From Dillenia suffruticosa (Eukaryota > Streptophyta > Magnoliopsida > Dilleniales > Dilleniaceae): a stretch of DNA of 64,000 nt. Position 1 is the first letter of the stretch; each line of letters starts with the position of its first letter. The DNA is taken from the NCBI GenBank assembly GCA_033439265.1, contig JAVTVX010000031.1:13987001-14051000 (forward strand), in the 5' to 3' direction. This document shows positions 59,123-64,000 of the stretch, in pieces. The notes under the pieces were generated by a model. The model was not told where the DNA came from and ran no database searches. It saw only the letters and a program-made list of their open reading frames with translations. Made by a program: the position numbers and the translations under genes.

Positions 59123-60562
59123 TTTTGGCCCCTATTGGCTTATTTAAGCACCAGCATATGTTTCGGCTGCACATGTGAAATTTGAATTGCAGCAGCTGGT
59201 CAAGAAGTTCCCCTACTGTCTGTCTGTCAGTGAGTTGAATCATTTGCTGCTGTTAGACATCTCTATCTTGCATCTTATACTTTTCTGTTGCCTGTATATA
59301 ATATTCATGTTTGTATCTAGGCCAAGCAACCTGAGACCCTGCTAGCAGTTTCAGAGGTTATGCAGAAAATTGAGGCAGTGCAGTCGCCAATTCTTCGATT
59401 TAGGAAGTGCTTGATACTGTGAACTTTGCCAATGTGGTCTTGCTTGAGATCGGCTTTTTACTCCAGTGGACATACTTGTTTGTATGGTTTCAGATGATTT
59501 CTTTTTGATCATTTGAAAAACATTCTGTATGTTTATCATTTGGGAAAGTTTGCACGAGAAACTTTATTTTGCAAAGCACCAAAATTCTGTCCCGGTACCT
59601 ATGTGAGGCTTTTTGCTGAAATTTTTAGCTCTTCTTTGTGCTTCCAATGATCAAGTTACTGAAAGAGCTGTGCTGCCAACTTCCTCGGAGTTTGATTTGT
59701 GGGATCAGCTTGGTCTGAGGTATATTTTTAAAGTAACGCTATGCTTGATTTGAAACCTAAATGGGAATGCTATGCTTGGAAACCAGAAAATAAGTTCCCC
59801 CCACGGTTTTGATTTGAATAACCTTGTTTAAACAAACTCACTAAAAGACAAATTTTTTTTCACTAGAAAGCTCGTATTTTTTAAACTTTATTTTCAATGA
59901 AGTAAAGATATAATAGATATTCTATATGGTATGTACCTTTCTAAAGAAAATTAATTTGTATGAATAACAACATGCAATTTACAATGCCATCCGAGGGGTG
60001 AAACTTTTATTTTATGTAAAACCAAACACAGCCCCGTCTGAGGCTTGCTCCACCAACAGTGCTGTGCTGATTTCTTAATCGTATAAATAACACCGAATAT
60101 ACCCTTTGTATCGAGCAATCTAGGTCGAGGAAGAGATTCTTCTGCTAGACTATGGATTTCTTATGATTATGCCCAAAAGATTAAGTTAGTCCACCTAAAT
60201 TTAATGGTAGGGATATAGGAAGTGCATTTCAGGAGAAGGCCAAGTGATGATTTCGCCACAGAGAAGCTAATGCATGGCATGTGCATCCTAGCTTGCTCGC
60301 CTGTTGGGGAGTTGAAATTTATAGTATTCCTCCTCAGGCTCTGTTCAAAGTTTTAGGCAGGGACTTCTTGCAAGGGTACCTTTCCTTAGTAAGACGTAAC
60401 TGGTTTTGGTTTTCTTTTGTTTGGTCCTCTTTGTGTCCTTTTGGGCCTGGTGTTTAAGCTTGTTGTCCCCTGTGGTGTATAAGAGGCAAAAATAAATTGT
60501 TCGGTAGATATCACTTATAAAGGCCGAGTTTATATTTTTTTGCTTTTAATAAATCATCGGTA
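59123..60562. other. EXO1 3' UTR and intergenic
   Basis: No further exon with an EXO1-like motif and no other gene seen. The last exon ends in a basic tail, so the protein is complete at 59122. Confidence 0.6.
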
Positions 60563-60570
60563 TTCGGTAA

Positions 60571-60794
60571 CTATATTTTTTTTTGGTATCATATCTTGAA
60601 CATCATCTAGTATCTGGGGTTTTATCCCAACTAATCTGGACTGACCGTTGCAGTGGTTCCTTTTCGGAGGGCGAGTCTCCCAACGGGGAACGCTCCATAC
60701 ACATGAGGGTCCGATACTCCCAGAGGGAGTCGAATCTCGATCATGCTTAAGGGAACTCAACTTCACATCCAGTTGAGCCAACCCACATTGGTTG
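60571..60794 (-). mobile_element. tRNA-derived SINE, copy 7
   Basis: - orientation: head GTTGGCTCAACTGGATGTGA, B-box GAGATTCGACTCCC, T-rich left end at 60574-60584. Closest in sequence to the copy at 28275 (both carry GGAGCGTTC- and CCGTTGGGAGAC-like body phrases). Target repeat TTCrGTAA at 60563-60570 and 60795-60802. Confidence 0.85.
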
Positions 60795-60802
60795 TTCAGT
60801 AA

Positions 60803-63394
60803 GCACATTGAACCTGACTAAATCTAACTCGAGTTGTGTTGGGTTTAAGGAATAAAGCTTTCATGGCTCCAATTTTTTTTATACATAATATTCAAATTTG
60901 AAATTTTGTTTGAGGGGTATGGATGATCAACCCGAGATTTTGCTCAAGGGGTATTAATATTTAACTACTAAACTTTGATTAAGAAATTTAGTATAAATTT
61001 TTACTAATTCAATTGTCTATCGGTTTTGTTGCCTCCTTAATGACCAAAAAACAAAGAAACAATAAGAGGCAAAATTAAGTTGCTCGGTAGATATCACTTA
61101 TAAAGACCGAGTATGATTATTATTATTATTTTTTTATAAATCATCTATATCTGATAATAATATTGAATTCGACTAAATTCAATTCGAATCCGGTTGTGTC
61201 TTTAAGATGTAAAGTTTTTTTGATATCTTTTTTCTTTATATATAAAATTCAAATTTAAGATTTTATTTAATAGATATAAGTGTCTAATCTAAAATTTTAT
61301 TTAAAAAACATCGATAACTAACCATCGAAATAACTTGTATTAGTAGGCCGAGTATGATAATATACGGGGAAATTGCAACTAAGTCATTAGTTGTTTTCAC
61401 GTTTACCAAGTAGTCCCTAATTTTCAAAATTGCAAAAAAAAAAAAAAAAAAGGTCCTGTGAATAGCAAAATGCCACTGTTATTGAGTTGTTAAAAAAATA
61501 GTGATTAATTTTTATTAATATTTAGAGCATGAAAATCCACCTATTTGTTGTTATTTGAGCATATGAGTTTTTCCACGTGTAACATATATTTTTTTAATGA
61601 TTGATTAATGATGGGTTACTTTTGTTTTTCAAAACTGCCATTTATGATTTTGGAAACTACAGGTTTTCGATTTTAAATTTAGAGATTTTAGTTCCAGAAC
61701 CACATGTTTCGATTCTAATTCCAAACAAATCCAATTCTAATTTTAGAATCAAAATTAAAAAAAAAAAATAAATTATAAAAAGAGAAAAATGATTTGACTT
61801 CAATTTTTTATTTCGGAACATTGAGTAGTTGTTTCATCAATATTCAATTATTTTGAAAAAAAATAAAATAAAATCTACAGGCTGAATTAATGATACTGAT
61901 TCTTTAAAATAAAGAACTTAAACCAGACTTTACTCGAAATCGTAAACCGATTAATAAATTTTTAAAATATGGATGAGAGCTAAGTCTGATTTTACGATCC
62001 GATCTATAACGTCCGTGCCTAAGGTGAACGGCAGGGAGAGATGAGAGCAAATTGTCGTTTTTCATAGAGTATATATAATATATGATGCATTAACTAATAA
62101 ATTATGTCACATATATTTTTTATCAACTAAGATTGTTACGTGAAGTTGTGAGAATTAAGTGGTGGGCCATGGTTAGGGGCACCCTATAAATCATGCAATT
62201 TGATCAGATTAGTCATGACACCGTCAAATGTGAAAGATGTGATAAGAACGTACAAGGTTGGTGTGAACTGTAATCACCAGAAAATGAATCCAAAGGGTAT
62301 ATTTCTATTCTAGTCAATTTATTCTTTTTGACAACCATACGTATGCTGATGAAAAATCACATAAGTCTTAATCGTAAGCATCGGCCTTATCTTAGGGTGA
62401 ACTATATAATAGTAAGTTCTAGTGTGTGCAATAATGACAAAAACCATCATGGCGAATTCTTACCAACACGTCTCTTTCTCTCTCAAAACTTGTTGATCAA
62501 CGATGATTGGTGGGAAAAAGAAGGCATCATGGCTTGTTTTCTTTCTAGTTTTGGGACGACATTATGAAAATCGCTTTTGCTGTTTTCCAAAGGATGTGGT
62601 AATAATGAGAGCTCTATTCTTGTGGAACTAGAAAAGCATATTATAGGGACCTCCGTGGGTTATTCATTGTTTACTTGTTTCTCTTAAACGCAAAAGCTTC
62701 ACAACTTTGTTTTGGAGCTCAATGGCGTTGTCTTTGTCTGCCCCTTTTTGTTAGGTAAAAGTGCCTTGCATTCAGAAATCTGAAGTGACTCTGTAGATTA
62801 TGCATATGCATAGCCTATTCTCCCTGGCTGTCTTCATCCTTAAATTCAATGCCTTGTCCTTGTAAAAAGCAAATTTGGATGTGCCATGCTAATTAAAATC
62901 AAAACGCATCCAAAGGAGAATATAGGCTATTGACTCTAAACTAACACTTTGAAAGTACTTTTTTTGCACCATCTTTTTGCTATTTCTGTCTTCAATTGCC
63001 AACAAGCAATTTTCAACTCTTTTTGGTAAGGATTAATTTAATCATGGCGTCCATAGCAAAAAGAGTTTAAGATTTTTTCTCTCTATTGTTAGAATATTAG
63101 TAATTTTCTCACCCTTTTTTTCTTCTAAGAGGAAAAAAAAAAAAAAAAGAACATTGTCGGATTTGGTTTTTTTTTGAATACTTCTGATGATAGCTTGTGG
63201 AGTTTAATGATTTGTTGCACATGTTTGCTTCTATTTCTCGCACAAATAGGGCACGTTGGGAAGCTTTTTTTAGTGTTTACAATAAGAAATTTTATAATAA
63301 AATTCTAATTTAACATATATTAAAAAAATTACTCATTTTTTCTTTTATCATCACAATATTCATACTTATATTCTGATTAATTCAGTTTGACCAT
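60803..63394. other. Intergenic, no gene seen
   Basis: Repeated phrase GTTGCTCGGTAGATATCACTTATAAAG occurs at about 60498-60522 and 61080-61104, suggesting an old local duplication of about 580 bp with the SINE in between. No coding motif. A 79-codon frame at 62328-62567 has no family match. Confidence 0.5.
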
Positions 63395-63500
63395 TTGTGA
63401 GACTCTATTTAGTGCGTGGAATTTACAATTTCGAATTCAAAATTTGATTAAAAAATTTAATAATCTATCCTATTATATGTATTGTGAGTTGGTTCAAAAA
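63395..63500 (-). repeat. Possible second SINE-like family, copy 4
   Basis: Aligns with the family at 16190 through AATTTCGAATTCAAAATTTG and the GTGAGTTGGTTC right end. Confidence 0.4.
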
Positions 63501-63734
63501 ATTACTCTTATTATATAATTCTATCACTTTCAGAAAAGAATAAAAAGGTATTTAAAACAACAAGGTGTAAATCGCCCGACCATCGATGGAGTTAAATGTT
63601 TAGTATAGCTTCTTCAATCTGGAAAAGAAAAAAAAGAATCAAGCATTCCCGTTCTGCATTTTTCCATCTTTTAAGATGGATACAAAATGTTAAAACTCTT
63701 ATGTCTCTCTCATTTTGTAACATTACTATTGTCT

Positions 63735-63926
63735 GATGACTCAATTGGTTCAGAAACTGACGTCTCTTAATTATGATTGGGAATTCGATTTCCCATGAAA
63801 ATGAAAAAATCAGTACCGGAAGACCTATCCCTTAATTAGACCTTACAAACGATTGCCCCATATTAATTAAGACAAAACCTTAAATATTGAGTTGGTGGCC
63901 TAACCATTGTTAAAAAAAAAAAAAAA
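63735..63926 (+). mobile_element. tRNA-derived SINE, copy 8
   Basis: Well-preserved: head GATGACTCAATTGGTTCAGA, B-box GGGAATTCGATTTCCC, body and a 15-nt A tail (63912-63926). Sequence most like copies 1 and 2. Target duplication is not clear. Confidence 0.8.
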
Positions 63927-64000
63927 CATTGGCTTCTTTTTTTCTGATAGATAAAGTGAAAAATGATTGTTGATATTTTGCGTGACTGCATAAGTCATTT

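Noticed and set aside
62328..62567. Possible small gene of 79 codons
   Set aside because: No motif, AT-rich, and no neighbouring exon-like sequence.

Overview
This window is nuclear DNA from a eudicot plant. It is AT-rich, its genes carry GT-AG introns, about half of it is repeats, and every recognisable gene is a plant family member. The species cannot be named from the sequence.

Layout. (1) 1-20.8 kb is a 2-oxoglutarate/Fe(II) dioxygenase (SRG1-like) neighbourhood. It holds a broken terminal exon at the left edge, an apparently intact four-exon gene at 17329-19731, and a third, dead copy at 26036-26658. A duplicated intergenic block occurs at about 1.2-3.3 kb and again at 11.6-13.9 kb. Between the two blocks sits a complete, very young Ty1/copia retrotransposon (3444-9908): 357-bp LTRs with one mismatch, a 5-bp target duplication and an open 1359-codon gag-pol. 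(2) 20.8-25.9 kb is a pile of nested elements: two hAT-like elements, a LINE carrying a SINE and a non-autonomous CACTA element, and an older LINE remnant. Most boundaries are fixed by target-site duplications. (3) 27-38.4 kb holds eIF4E (five exons, + strand) and a GTE-type bromodomain/NET gene (eight coding exons, - strand), pointing toward each other. (4) 38.9-43 kb is intergenic with an RTE-type LINE remnant on the - strand and a TRIM-like miniature retroelement. (5) 44.5-46.7 kb is a SWEET2-type sugar transporter (six exons, - strand). (6) 46.7-52.1 kb is AT-rich intergenic DNA with a minisatellite built on a GGTCGACC core. (7) 52.4-59.1 kb is an EXO1-type nuclease (14 exons, + strand) whose promoter has an E2F-like site and an inverted CCAAT box. 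(8) 59.1-64 kb is mostly featureless, with SINE copies.

The intact genes are unrelated housekeeping or metabolic genes (translation initiation, chromatin reading, sugar transport, DNA repair) and do not form one pathway. For all four multi-exon genes read in full, plus the dioxygenase, exon lengths sum to a multiple of three and the key catalytic or ligand residues are present.

The strongest unusual signals are two introns in the EXO1 gene with U12-type (minor spliceosome) signals, one of them AT-AC; a tRNA-derived SINE family with about eight copies, five of them with clear target duplications and one with a preserved empty site; the nested transposon stack; and the young copia element. I found no wholly new biological system.
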